64,000 nucleotides of DNA, taken from NCBI GenBank assembly GCA_026686845.1, contig JAIVEN010000003.1:7628501-7692500 (forward strand). The letters are read 5' to 3'. The translations under genes and the position numbers were made by a program. The first letter of the stretch is position 1. Every line of letters starts with the position of its first letter. This document shows, piece after piece, positions 11,507-23,802 of the stretch. The notes beneath the pieces are model-generated. The model had not been told where the DNA came from. It worked only from the letters and a program-made list of their open reading frames with translations, and searched no databases. This DNA comes from Adenanthera pavonina. Lineage: Eukaryota > Streptophyta > Magnoliopsida > Fabales > Fabaceae.

Positions 11507-11546
11507 TATTTCTTCAAATTTGAAATACGAGGCTACAAGAGGTGCC

Positions 11547-13773
11547 ATGGAAAATGGAGATATGCCTGAAAATGCCAATGAGTGTATGAATTTTGTTCAT
11601 TTCATTTTATGTATGGAAAAATTCATAGGTTTGCTTGTATTGTTGTCTATAATTTTATATTTTCATTTTCAGATTGCCTAGGTCCTCAATCTGAATCTGC
11701 TGGAAAATCCGACACATGTGAGGGCTGCCCCAATCAACAAATTTGTGCCACAGCCCCTAAAGGACCTGACCCAGGTTCCTCTTCTCTCTCATTTGGATCT
11801 TTATGATTATAATCACTCTTCTTTCTGGCACTGTCTAGTTCAACTAACTTTATTTAGTTGAGAAATATGTGGTTCTATACTGGCTTAATCTCTCTCCTTT
11901 CTTCTCCCCCAGTTAGAATACACTTGATGTTCTGTTATGGTTTTTACTTACAGGCTTGGAATAAGGTTGTTGTGATCAATAATGACTTGCAAGGAATTCC
12001 GTGTATGCATATGTATGTACAAGGAGAGAATGATTAATTTTTTTTTCTTAATCACCCTATGGAATACCTCAAACAAATATCCTTATTGAGAATGAGCTCC
12101 ATCTATGCATGTGTTTGTGAGGGAGAGAATGATCTCTTTCATGACTGTGCCATGTGTTAATTTCGAGGGATGCCTATAAGTACCTCTCTATTGCCCTATT
12201 GAACTCCTCACATGCACGAATTATTTTAGTTGTGTGCACCCAGCTAAAAATGTTTAGATCCAGGTGCATTATCACAAATTTGTTTCATGATGGACAGTTC
12301 CCGTTTGTTTATACATACATATATATATTTTGTCCAATTGAGAGCTAGACATAGCAACTTTTTCCATGTTAACTATTTTATTTTGCAAGAGAAACATGCA
12401 AGACTTTGTTTCAGTCCTATGATATCCAATTTATCAATTGTTGTGTACTGTTGTATCTTGTAATTGTCCTGCTGTAACAAACAGCAGTCTTGTATATGGC
12501 ACTGCATATACCTTGCTCAGGCCTTGTAATAGGGTAGCCTCCCCCTCCGCTAAACTTATCTTCACCGGACCAAAAGCCACCCAGCTTATGGCCTTTTCTC
12601 TATAAATCGTTCTCTTGAATATTGCATTGATGACTGATTAAGTTATTTAGAGATATTGATGCTCTTTTTTTTAACTGATGATCAATATTTTGAAAATACT
12701 ATGTTGTTACTCTAATATCCCCTCTTTGTTATGCTTTTGTGAGAAATGGAATAGTGAGTGCACAAATACAATCTTTCTGTCTTCTATCAGCTCTAGCATA
12801 TCTTTTTTTTTTTTTTGTGTGTGCAAACAAATTCATTTGTTTGCTTCTGCAGCCATTGCAGAAAGAATGGCTACAGTGAAGCATAAGATACTGGTTCTTT
12901 CGGGAAAGGGAGGAGTTGACAAGAGCACATTTTCTGCCCAGCTGGCATTTGCTTTAGCAGCAAGGGATTTTCAGGTAGGTCTTCTTGATGTTGACATTTG
13001 TGGTCCTTCGGTCCCAAAGATGCTTGGCCAAGAAGGGCAAGAGATACACCAAAGCAACCTTGGTTGGTCTTCTGTATATGTGAAGTCCAACCTGGGGGTT
13101 ATGTCAATTGGATTCATGCTCCCTCACCCTGATGAAACTGCTATATGGAGGGGACCACGTAAAAATGGGCTTGTCAAGCAGTTTCTGAAGGATGTCTATT
13201 GGGGAGAACTTGATTTTCTTGTAGTTGATGCTCCGCCTGGCACCTCAGATGAGCACATCTCAATTGTCCAGTGTCTTAATGCCACTGGAATAGATGGTTC
13301 AATCATAGTTACCACACCCCAAAAGGTCTCCTTGATTGATGTGAGGAAAGAGGTGAACTTTTGCAAGAAAGTTGGAGTGAAAGTTCTTGGGGTTGTAGAG
13401 AATATGAGTGGTGTTCGCCAGCCTATCACAGGTTTCAAGTTTATGAAGATGACAGATACAGGGGATCCGAGAGATGTCACAGAGTGGGTTAGGGAGTACT
13501 TGAGGGAAAAAGCACCAGAAATACTGAATTTGATTGCTTGCACTGAAGTGTTTGACAATAGCGGCAGTGGAGCAGCAAAGATGTGCAATGAAATTGGGGG
13601 TGCCCTTTCAGGGTAAGGTTCCATTGGATCCACAGCTTTGTAAGGCAGCTGAAGAAGGTAGATCCTGCTTTGTTGATAAAGACTGTCTAGTAAGTGCTTC
13701 TGCATTGAAGAAGATTATAGAGAAATTGATGGAAGATCAGGGGTTATCAACGTCTCCCAATGGTGTAGCATAG
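11547..13773 (+). pseudogene. NBP35-like cytosolic Fe-S assembly ATPase copy, probably inactive
   Basis: Exons are 11547-11583, 11673-11774 and 12853-13773, with phase-correct GT-AG introns. NBP35 is a scaffold P-loop ATPase that builds [4Fe-4S] clusters for cytosolic and nuclear proteins. The N-terminal cluster motif is intact (C-X13-C-X2-C-X5-C; TCEGCPNQQIC), as are VVDAPPGTSDEHIS and the C-terminal VPLDPQLCKAAEEGRSC. Three faults stand out. The Walker A sequence reads GKGGVDKST, where the family has glycine in place of D (codon 12918-12920). An extra G in a G5 run (13596-13600) shifts the frame, giving a stop at 13614-13616 before the last 50 or so residues. The usual Asp-Leu-Val after GPDP is absent. 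The solo LTR abuts its 5' end. I infer a degenerate duplicate; sequencing error could explain the frameshift but hardly all three faults. Confidence 0.8.
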
Positions 13774-14755
13774 AGAATTTGCTATGACGAGTTATGCTTG
13801 TATATCGAGATTAAAAAATGTACTATATATTATCATTTTTAAGATGCTTAATTACAGAGAGACTGAAGTGTTGCCGTTGTCTGATACTTCGGTCGTTCGT
13901 GGGAAATCATCTGGTTCGTATTTTTAGGGAGGCAAGAAATTTATGATTCTATAGGCACCTGCTCTGCAAAGATACAAGAATAAATACTTGAAACAAACAC
14001 ATTATTTATCTGCAACAAGAAAAACCCCTTGAATTTTTCAATGCGGTTTTTTATCCCATGGGACATACAGCTGTACTGTACTGGACACTACTTTTTCTTG
14101 TCATCATATAGTTTGAGAATATTAGGACAAACGATGAGGTATTTTTTTCTTTTTAGGGTCAGGAAAGTTTTGTCTTTATGCGTTCTATTTTTTTTTCTCA
14201 GCAATCCTGAAATTTCTTCTTTCTTTAAAAATATGTATTTATTATATTTTAATTTTAATTACAAAATTATGATAGTAGAAATATTTAAAATCTTTTTTTC
14301 AAAAACTTGTCGGTTTCGTTCATTCCGTAATATTGTCCGATATATAATTAGTCTTTTATAATTAGCTTATAATCTATGTGTCAAAAGAAAAGTTGAAGAA
14401 TTTTATTCCCATTCACATAATACCATTTCAGCAGAGGGTATCTAGTTGATTAGCAACTTAGGATGTCAACAGGAAAGAATAAAATTTGAATTTGACAAAT
14501 TACTTAAAAATAATAAACAGCCTTGCTAACAGCACGAACTAATCATAAGTAAACAAATTCTTCCTCACACTAGAATCATATACACAGTCAACGAATACAG
14601 TATGAAATGTACACCCTCTTGTTCCTTTTTTTTATTACTTCTATGAGGATGCCAAACCAGGACTGAGGCATCTGTGGTACAGCACCCAACCAAGACAGTG
14701 GACCGCCCAGAAAAAGAATGTTTGCGAGAGATTAGGACACGGTACAGCACAAATG
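13774..14755. other. Spacer between convergent NBP35 copy and DMT transporter
   Basis: It contains the 3' flank of the NBP35 copy (an AATAAA-like word near 13979) and of the transporter on the other strand. The middle is AT-rich with T runs. Open frames here show no family resemblance. Confidence 0.55.
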
Positions 14756-17700
14756 CTACAATCCCCACTTCTTTGTGAACCAGTCTGACAGATTAGCTAT
14801 CACAAACCCTGCAAACACCTGCCAAAACAATTCTGATTTTAATATGTCAAAAGAGAAACCCTCTATATATAAGATCGTAGACGGTAGAACATGTCTCAGA
14901 CACGGTACAAAATCTCCTAAAGAAAACGTTGTTTTAACATCCAACACAAACATGAGCACGTTGAAGATATCTTGAGAGATTACTAAGTACCTGAGCTGAG
15001 CCAAGAACATATATTGCTGAATAATGCCGACCGTGGATGACCATGTCAGCCACCATGGCAAGAGGAATGGTGAGTGACATGCCCAAAGTGGCCACAAGGG
15101 GGGTTGTCCACACAACGCTAAGTGCCCTGCGTGGATGAGTGAAATTTCTAACATTAGAGTTTGAGTAACTCTGAGTTCATGAATTATTTAGATTGGTCCC
15201 ATGTACCAGAAATAATCTGAGAGTACGCTTCCAACAAATCCATTAGCAAGAACCACTTCTTCCAATTTAGCAGAGTGGGGAATTGTAAATTTAGGCTCTA
15301 TTCCGAAGGCCATCAGCGGCCAGACTGAAAGCAAGTATACATCAGAGTATCAGTAATCTATTTAGTATAAAAATGTAGTGAGTAAGCACAGAAACATCGC
15401 TAATTGAAGACTTACTAAGCCACCATAGTGCTACCAGGGTAAACAATCCAATATAACCAAATAGCTTTTGCACATCAACCCTTTCTCCCTCTTCACCACA
15501 GAATTTCTTCAGAAGAACTGTAACGTTAATAATAAAAGAAGTGACTGTGATTCATCAAAACTGACAGAATAAAGAACCAATTCCAAATAACAGCTGAGAC
15601 ATTGCCTTACCAGTAAAGAGACCGTATGTCATGGCTGAGAGAAGGCCAAAAAGATCTCCAACCAGAGAGCGTTTGTCATTGCTGAACACAAATATCAACT
15701 GTCAACGCCCAAAAAGAAAAGCATTACAAAGAGCAAGGTGATGATACGTTAAGTCTACAAGAAGTGAATATCTTCTGACATGACAATTGGCTCCAGAATG
15801 TGACAGTCTTCAGCCTAGATAAATCATCTTAAGAAAATAATTGTTGACTAAGCTTTCATATGATTTGTCATGGTCCTTCTAAGCATTAATGGAGGAGGGT
15901 TTTAAAGATCCTCTTGTATCCCATTCTTAGTCTTGCATCCAGCTATGGTTTTTGCCGGTCATTTCTGAGAAATGTATTTCTGTCTGTATTTGTTTATTGA
16001 TGCAAGTGTCATTCACAGAATGATAGAGACCGAACGGTAATGGACAGAATTGACCTGCCCTCCACTAACGCCTAGCAAAGTTATCACAAATCACTTGAAA
16101 GCTTAGTAAACAATTATTTCTTTGAAGTAATTATATTTTTCAAAATATAAACTTAGACCAGTGATACAATATTGTTATTAACACATGACCAAGGTCTCAT
16201 CAAGCACTTCAACATCACAGATTTGAAATAATGATTACCTTTTATATAATTTGAAACCAAGTATAAAAGGAATGACTCTCTGTCTTGTTTGTAGTGACAG
16301 ACATAAGCATTTCAAAATCAACATATCTGTGCAGAATTTCACTAGTTCTCAGAATCTCAGCCAGTAGAGACCATAAAGGATAAAATATTCTACTACATTA
16401 CACATTAGTTTGGTTGAGTTCTAACTAATCAGTTGAAATCAGATGAGAATATAGGCAATGTGATCATGAAAACACAGGGTAAAGGCTTACTCAGCACTGT
16501 ATTGTGACTCATCTGCAGCCCAAGTTTTCCCCAGAGTTGTCATGACAACCCCAGTTATACTGACAAATACAGCAGCTACTTTGGCAACATTTAGAGAGTC
16601 TTGGCCCAAGGTTGCACCGATGAAAAGAGTGAAAAGTCCTGAAGTAGATGATAATACTGTTGTACTTGCAACACTTGTTCGTGCAAGGGCAGCATTTGAT
16701 AGATACTGAAAGTAACCAGAACAGAAGTTAATAGAACTCAAATTTCCTTTCCTAGTTAACCATGGATGAATAGAGAAACAAGGAAATTGATGGCAGACAT
16801 AAGGACCTACCATGCAAGTACTGTAGAATCAGACTAACTTATAGAATCAGTTGTGTAATCAATACCAATATTAAAAAAAAAATCTATAGGAAGTTACACA
16901 GTTGCACTACTCATAAACCATGAATAGTGTGACTTCTCTTAGACTTAATCATTTTCTACACATTTCATTGGGCTCCGAGCAATTCTTTTTTTTATTTCTT
17001 GAATCTTCTAGACATTTTAGTGGGTTTAAATGTTAAAAAAACAAAAAACAAAATCCCATGTATCGCATGGGGTAAAGATATCTAGTTTCGCAAATAACAA
17101 AGATTCAAGTATGAGAAAGGTATGGAAAAATCTACTTTACCAATATAATCAATAGCCAATGCAATGAGGCATGTAACTGCACTAAAAACAAATCAAACTC
17201 AGCTTCTCAAATTTGTATAGCTTCCAAATTATTGGGCTATCACAGTTACCTGTCCAGTGTTTTAACCATTTCAGGCAGAATTCAATCATGTTATTTAGTA
17301 GAACCTTAAAAAAGGCAAATTGTGATTAAGTGTTCATACATACAAGACTTGTTCAAGGGGTGTGTGTGTGTGAATTGCATGTTGAGTGATAGTCATAGAA
17401 TACCTCTTTAAATAATAAAGTCATAGATATGAAGAATAACTAATTATCAGTATGTTAAAGACCTACAATGATGATGTGTGTATGCATTGTGTTGCAAGTA
17501 CACGTCAAAGAATACCTGTTTATATAATCCATCAGCATCCTAATAAATGACATGTCAAATAATCAGGAGGAAAAACCATTGATTGTAAGAACAAAGAGTG
17601 TTTAATCAGTTAAGAAATCAGTTGCGCTGCAGTTATTGGGGGCAGAAAAGACTTATTTATGAACATAACCAAGATAATCTTGATATATTTTAAATTGTCA

Positions 17701-19133
17701 ATTCATGGCTGTTTTAAGTGGACAGGATAATCAAGCAAGTCAAAACTAACAAACATAAAGAGTTCTAGTGTGTGTGTGCAATCCATTGCATATATGAAAG
17801 TATCATCCGGAAGTAACTCACCTCAGTTAAAAACCAGATGGGAGCAAGGAAAAATCCAAAACTAGCAATTTCCCAAGAAGTGGGTTCTTTCTCTGCCTTT
17901 AGCACATGCTCATCATTGTGTCTAGCTACCAATGGCTTCCCTTCTGCAAGACTTGAAAGGTCTAATTCACTATCTTTTAATATTTCCAGTTCAAAGTTTT
18001 TCTGCACTCCATTGCTTTTGAGAGGAGATCCAATCCCAGAAGAAGGCTTATCCATGCTTTCCACATTTTTACCACTTTTAGAAGAGTGGTGTTTGAGTAG
18101 ACTACACAACCAGTCCTTAATGAATGCTAATGGGAGGTAAACTACCATGAGAGAAGCTCCAAGATATGTCACTGCAAATGGCTGTCTATAATTTGTAAAA
18201 ATATCCTGTCAAGAAAGATACTGTTCAGGATAGGATTATCATATGCTAAAATACCTTATACTGTTAAGAATTATATACTTTTAATAGGAAAGCATATGTA
18301 GACATAAAGCTTGGATGCTAGCACGCTACATGATGATGTCTACCGCAAAAAGATACCTCCTAAGCTGAATTTCAATATATTAGAGCAGTTTAATGAACAT
18401 GTGTGGATCAGGATTCAGAGGATGCAAAGTAAAAAAGCAGAGGTGAAATGCCAGAGAAACCAATAACCTGCAAGTATGAAATTTCAAGCATAGTGTCTTC
18501 TGGTTTTGGAGGCCATATGTAAAATAAAACAGCATCAGATTTAACAGGAGATGTATCTTTCATCTGCTTATAGTATCCAAGAGATGCATTAGCAATACAT
18601 ATCCGACCATCCATTGTTACATCAACAGAACTTTGGTCTTGACTAGAGGGGTTTTTTTTATTTAAATATAAAGTTTCAAATGGTAATTAATCAAAAGAAA
18701 AAAGTTTCAAATGGTAAATCGATAGAAGTCTTAATCTTGGGAAGCTCTAGCGTCAAGTCACACTAAATCAAAGGATCAGCTTGCATCCAAATCCATCTCT
18801 CAAGCACATAGCCTTCTAAATGATTGTGTGATTAATAGGCTGTCCTAAGCTATGAGCGTAAGATATAAACCCTAGAAAAGCCCGAGTATAAACAAAAGGA
18901 GTTAAAGAAAAAGAAAACATGTTTCAACTTTAGAAGCACACCAATAGAAACATATACATAAGCACATTCACCAAATACATAGCACAGAAACTCACAAAAG
19001 AAACTTAAGAAGAGATTTATTTAGCATACAGGAGTGTTAGAAAGGTCACCTGAGTGACTTCCGCCGAGGTGACCCAAATAAGAACAACGGCGGCTATAAG
19101 GAACAATCCAGCCTTGTATTTCCAACTCATCAT
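14756..19133 (-). CDS. DMT-superfamily EamA/SLC35F-like membrane transporter, 390 aa
   Basis: Eight exons join in phase: 19133-19050, 18205-17822, 16705-16491, 15681-15611, 15517-15416, 15324-15207, 15126-14991 and 14818-14756. The protein begins MMSWKYKAGLFL, with a first membrane segment LFLIAAVVLIWVTSA. It then carries QPFAVTYLGAS, a long hydrophilic loop (about residues 55-125, encoded by exon 2), and APIWFLTEYLSNAALARTS. SGLFTLFIGA and GDLFGLLSAMTYGLFTVLLKK follow, and it ends GFVIANLSDWFTKKWGL. About ten membrane spans are expected, as in SLC35F5/THI74-like members. Substrate and membrane are unknown; yeast relatives are vacuolar. It matches the plant At3g07080/At4g32140 type as I remember it. 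All intron borders are GT-AG and no lesion is seen. The start was chosen because the signal-anchor frame opens at ATGATG; a longer overlapping frame upstream is out of phase. Confidence 0.9.
18468..18642 (-). other. Unidentified exon-like ORF within transporter intron 1
   Basis: A 58-codon open frame is bounded by CCCCTCTAG on its upstream side and by TTGCAG/GTTATT downstream, so it has both splice signals. It includes MDGRICIANASLGYYKQM and FYIWPPKPEDTMLEISYLQ, which have the texture of conserved protein sequence. Its phases (2 at entry, 0 at exit) do not fit between transporter exons 1 and 2 (both phase 0). I do not recognise the family. It may be an exon captured from another gene or a remnant of a nested gene. 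Confidence 0.4.
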
Positions 19134-21848
19134 TAACCAAAATATGCCCAGCAGAAGAAACCTCAGGAATTGCAAAGATCTGCAAGGTTGAGCGAGATCT
19201 CTGAAACTCCCTCCAGTACGTCACTTCGTCACCGGAATGAGTGGTTGAGAACTTGAGATCTTTGGAAGCAAAAGCTTGAATCTAGCGTGCTTGCTAATTC
19301 TACCGTAGGAAGCCAGAGAGGAAGAACAAGGAAAACAAAATCAATCTCCTTTTTGCGGCAAATCCGAAGCAATGCAGCGAAGGGAAGGAATAGAAGATGG
19401 GAAGGAGGATTCTTGCAAAAGAAAAAGGCCAGAGCAATGTGGATGAAAGAGAGAGGGATGTGTTAAAATTAAGTTTCGGTTGTCAAATTGTCATTACTTC
19501 AAATTAAAATTTCTTTATGTCTCACATGTTGTTACGACCAGAATATGACTTATATTTAGTTAGGTTCCGAAATCAATATTTACGGAATGAATACAACCAA
19601 TACAGCTTTCAAGGCCATCAGTGCATGATGTTTACTTTCCTTTTTATTCGTCAAGGTGTCCCAACTCCTATATATCCCTTTTCTTCTCTGTCTTTCTTTC
19701 ATCCATCCGTAATAAATTTGTATTTAAACCTTAAAATAGATCTCTTGCTTAATATCCCAAAAAATAACTACAAATACCTATACCTAACAGTTTTGCTACA
19801 TACTCGTACATGTAAATCTATTTTCTTTTTGCCAACAAAAATTGAATTTAGTTTATAAGAACACAACTTATACAAATATGGATTTAAATTTTAAGGATTT
19901 TATTGATAATATTTTATAAGTATATTTATAAATATTGTTTGAGCCGTGAAACCTTTTCTAATTCTCATAAGTCGCGTGAATCCATCCCACAATGATGTTT
20001 TTTGGAAAACAGGACGTATTTCCTTTTCTAGCTCCTGCATTAGCAATATTATAATCATAATTATGACATCAAATGGGGAAGTAAATTATGCAGAACGACC
20101 AAAAGATAAAATGGAATTTTCCAGACATAATTGGGTTAGTTGATAGGTCATTGAGGCATTGACAAATCAATCAAACTTTAAAATTTATGGAAACAATTAA
20201 ATAGGGATATAAATAAATATTTGTCATGTCAGATACCACTGGATCATCGTGGTGTTAATTATATAGACAGTGAAGTTATGCCTTATCACGAAGACAGCCA
20301 GCATATTTTCTGGATGCATTCTGAAGAGAATATTCTGAGGAATAAAAGTAACTAGGTCCCATATTTTTTTTAAAAGATTCAAACTTAAAAAAAAGGGAGA
20401 AAAATCTCTGTCTATAAATTTTATTACATGCCGAGTGTGGTTGGAATTTATCATTGTTTGTTCGACCTTGCAAGTCAAAGAAATCAAACGCTTGAAGTAT
20501 TTTGTATTTCCACAAAATAGGGAGATAGGTCAACATATTATAATTAGTCGTTCGTATAAGTTGGGTAGATTGCGCTTATATTTAGCCTAATTTTTAGTAT
20601 TTTTATCTAAACTCGCAATGTTTCACTATTAGACATATTTAAAAAATATATATATCTATAAAATTAACCCAATTATGTTTATAAAACCTTTTTAATCTAA
20701 TCATACCAATCAAAAAAAAGTGGCTATAATTAGTTAAGGTATTATTTTTTAAAAAAAAAATGTCACAATATTTCAAAATCAATTACTCTTAATTAAAATC
20801 ATCATAAACGATTCTCTTTTCCTACACATTAAAAAGAAAATAAAAAAATTAAGGTTTTAAAGAAATCTTTTTATCAGTACCCGTGAATTACCGTAAGATC
20901 CTACACAGTGAGATCTAAATTAATTTTGGACGAATAATGAACCCAAATGATATTGAGTGATAAAATATAAAAAAAAAAAAGTAAAAAGTGCTGCTATGCT
21001 ACTGATACAATAATTATGAATGGTAGGTATGTCTGAAAAAAATTAATATTTCACTTATAAGGGATGTTATGTTAACAACCATAAAAGACTTTTGGAAGGG
21101 ATATTACGGTTAGTATCAGAGGTGACATGACGTACGTAGCTGGAAATGTTAGGAATGGAGTTAAAATTAAAATCCAAGTATTGTGTGAAGCGAAGGAGCT
21201 TAATTACTTCTAAACCAAATTCTTACCTAGAAGCAAATTAAAGGTTCAGCTTTTATGGTATCGAGTTCCTCTGAAGCACTTTAAAGAATAAGCCGATGAT
21301 GATGTTGGGTCGGAGGACTAGGTTATGAGGTTATTTATTATTACTATTTTAAAATGTAAAAATTGACGGACAAAATTATATAACACTATATTTGATATAA
21401 CACTATATTTGTACCAAATAATTTATAAAAGTATGACATATTGTGTTCATTTATACTATCAAGTTTGATAAATGCAACATATCAAATACTTCCAAAAATC
21501 AAGTATCTAATAGGAGTCTAAAGGGAACCAGGATGAGTGCCAAAAAAAAAAACAGTGGTGGAAAAAGCAAAGCTTAGCAAAAAAAAAAAAAAAGGAAATA
21601 CTTTACACATTGGATGTTATGTTAACGACCATAAAATATGCATAATGAGCTGCAATTGCAAATGGTTTTGTACCTGAAATTCTACCAAACTCACAGAATG
21701 AATTATGAAGTGTTGATAAAATCGTACCCCACAAAAGGTGGGGTAACTCATACGCACATCTACAGTGAAAGAAACGAACCATCATTACCATATTGCTCAG
21801 CCCTTGGTCCTCCAATCTAATAGAGAACACCATCCACGTATACAATAA
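19134..21848. other. Intergenic, transporter promoter side
   Basis: The first 350 bases hold the 5' leader and promoter of the minus-strand transporter, including a CT/GA-rich tract. Beyond about 19,500 the DNA is AT-rich with homopolymer runs and short duplications, such as the word TATAACACTATATTTG twice near 21,378-21,412. No gene is supported. Confidence 0.5.
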
Positions 21849-21981
21849 GGGCTTATTTGGTTTATCATTTTTAATCATCATTTTTTTTAAGTTATTTAAA
21901 TAAATTTATAATAGTTTTTTTTATTTTTATCTAAACTTTAATTTTATAAATTGTAGTTTTTTTAAAAAACTAAACGGACAC
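21849..21981. mobile_element. Tourist-like MITE, 133 bp
   Basis: Flanking TAA duplications stand at 21846-21848 and 21982-21984. The left end is GGGCTTATTTGGTTTA, and the right end read inward is GTGTCCGTTTAGTTTTTT, both of the (G)..CCGTTTGGTTT type seen in PIF/Harbinger-derived MITEs. The interior (TTATTTTTATCTAAACTTTA, then AAATTGTAG) is shared with the element at 62119-62288, so the two belong to one family. Confidence 0.65.
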
Positions 21982-22220
21982 TAATACAAGTAGTGATCCA
22001 GTAAACAAAAGTAAAAGAGATACACAGCCCCACCTGGGAAAGTGGCACTGATCAATATCGTCCATTCGCACTCTCTCTCTTTGAGCACCAACAACCCCAT
22101 ATGGCTAAGAATGAGGACTAAATTAACAAATCGATGACGTTGAACAAGCTAACACCACCCACATATATAATAATATATATATGTCCTCCTCTCCTCCCCC
22201 ACCCCCCACTTCTCATTAGT

Positions 22221-22284
22221 GCATGATCAGGCTCCCAATATATATGATACCAACTACGACGCTTCTGGTTGGGAGCCTCAATGC
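22221..22284 (+). other. Small inverted repeat able to form a hairpin
   Basis: AGGCTCCCAA (22229-22238) pairs perfectly with TTGGGAGCCT (22269-22278) across a 30-base loop. GCAT/ATGC extend the stem after a small internal loop. The hairpin sits about 60 bp after an alternating TATA-rich stretch and a CT-rich run, in a gene-free region. It does not match any conserved plant microRNA that I can recall. Confidence 0.35.
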
Positions 22285-22942
22285 CTCATTCTCCATCCCC
22301 TCACTTCTCTTTTCATATCAAAATCTTTGAACACCAACACCTACACCAGCATATTCGCTCCTCAATATTAATTGCTTTCTTCCCCGCCTCAATAATTAAT
22401 TTTAGATATTTCCACGCTCTCACCCGTCTTCATGATCACATTTATCCCACTAACATACTTTAAATTAATAATCAAAGTTTTTCTAAGTAAACAGTGACAC
22501 CCACATGCATTTATATAGCATCATAAAATGATTTATCTCATCAAGTTTTAGTTGCCTCTACAACTACCAGAATTTTTTTTCCAACACTAATATAAATTGC
22601 ATAATACAGTTGTTTTGTGTCAAGTAGAGTTCACAAATGACTTCTTTCGATTGGTCGATTCGAATATAAACGCTTTATTTAATTATGTACGCATTTACAC
22701 GTGGTTCGGGCTGATCACAAAAGCACATGTCTTAATTAACGAAGAATATTAGAAAACGAAAATACTTTCCTTCCCGTATTTCTATGTCAAAAATTCAATC
22801 AAAACCAACGAAACATCCCTTACAAAGTCGAAAGACATCTTCAACTACAATGCAAAAACTAAATAGTAATATATATACTAATAAGTACAAGCATTTGTCT
22901 CCAGAAATTTATGAAACGCAAGTGCATGTAAAATCCTCTCTA

Positions 22943-23134
22943 CATATGAGGGCCTATTGTGAACACAACTAATTTATATATAATTTTAAATAGCGAAACT
23001 TAGAAATATTTTTTGAATGAGGTGATATAATCAGCAAAAACATATGAGGGCCTATTGTAAACACAACTAATTTATAATTTTAAATAGTGAAACTTATAGA
23101 TATTTTTGGAATGAAGTGATTTAATGAGCAAAAA
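22943..23134. repeat. Tandem duplication, two copies of about 98 bp
   Basis: The unit beginning CATATGAGGGCCTATTGT starts at 22943 and again at 23041, and continues through AACACAACTAATTTATA and TGAGCAAAAAC-type sequence. The copies differ by about ten substitutions and a few small gaps, so the duplication is not recent. It contains no coding sequence. Confidence 0.75.
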
Positions 23135-23469
23135 CGTATTTAAAGTTTATGTTCTCAAACTCCTTCTTTTTAATATTTTTTTAATCAATTTTTGAAGAAT
23201 GGCAAAAAAAAATTTCACTTTTAGCAATATTTGTATTAAAGAATACTTCTTCCAATCTTTAATATAAATCATTTTCAACTACCTTACGGAAGCTAAGAAA
23301 AATTTGTTAGATTATTAAAATTATCTTAAAAATAATGTAATTTTCATCTTTACCCCTTAATAAATACCATAAATTCAAATAATCCATTTTCTCTCTTATA
23401 ATTAAATAAGAATATTGTTTAAATAAAGTAATTAATATTTCAGAAATTTGTATGAATTAACTTATGCTA

Positions 23470-23802
23470 CCTCAATTCCATAATATAGGAGGTATTTTTT
23501 AATTTTTTTATTTCAAAATATAAGTGGCAAATGACTTTTGTTTGACTAATTAATACATTTTTTTCAATTTTGCTATCAATTAAAGTAGACTTATTTTTAC
23601 GAGACATGAGTTAAAGGAGAATTAAGTGAAAACATTAAATAAGAACATTTGTGAAAAAAAAAATTTGTGACATATTTAAGATGTTTAATTGTTTTCTTGA
23701 ATTTAATAATTTAGTTATTTATTTATTACATTTTGCAACAAGGTAATATATTAGATCACAAAAAACTTCTAAAATGTAACTAATAAAAAGGATCAAAAGG
23801 AG
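23470..23802. mobile_element. Degenerate Stowaway-like element
   Basis: The left end after TA reads CCTCAATTCCATAATATAGG and the right end before TA reads GATCAAAAGGAG. Both resemble the CTCCNTTCC-type Stowaway terminus. The interior is AT-rich. The arms are diverged, so borders are approximate. Confidence 0.4.

Noticed and set aside
11775..12852. A 9-base microexon supplying the missing Asp-Leu-Val of NBP35
   Set aside because: The best match (ATTTAGTTG near 11855) lacks flanking AG and GT, so I could not support it.
13196..13705. 169-codon minus-strand frame
   Set aside because: It is the antisense shadow of the NBP35 copy.
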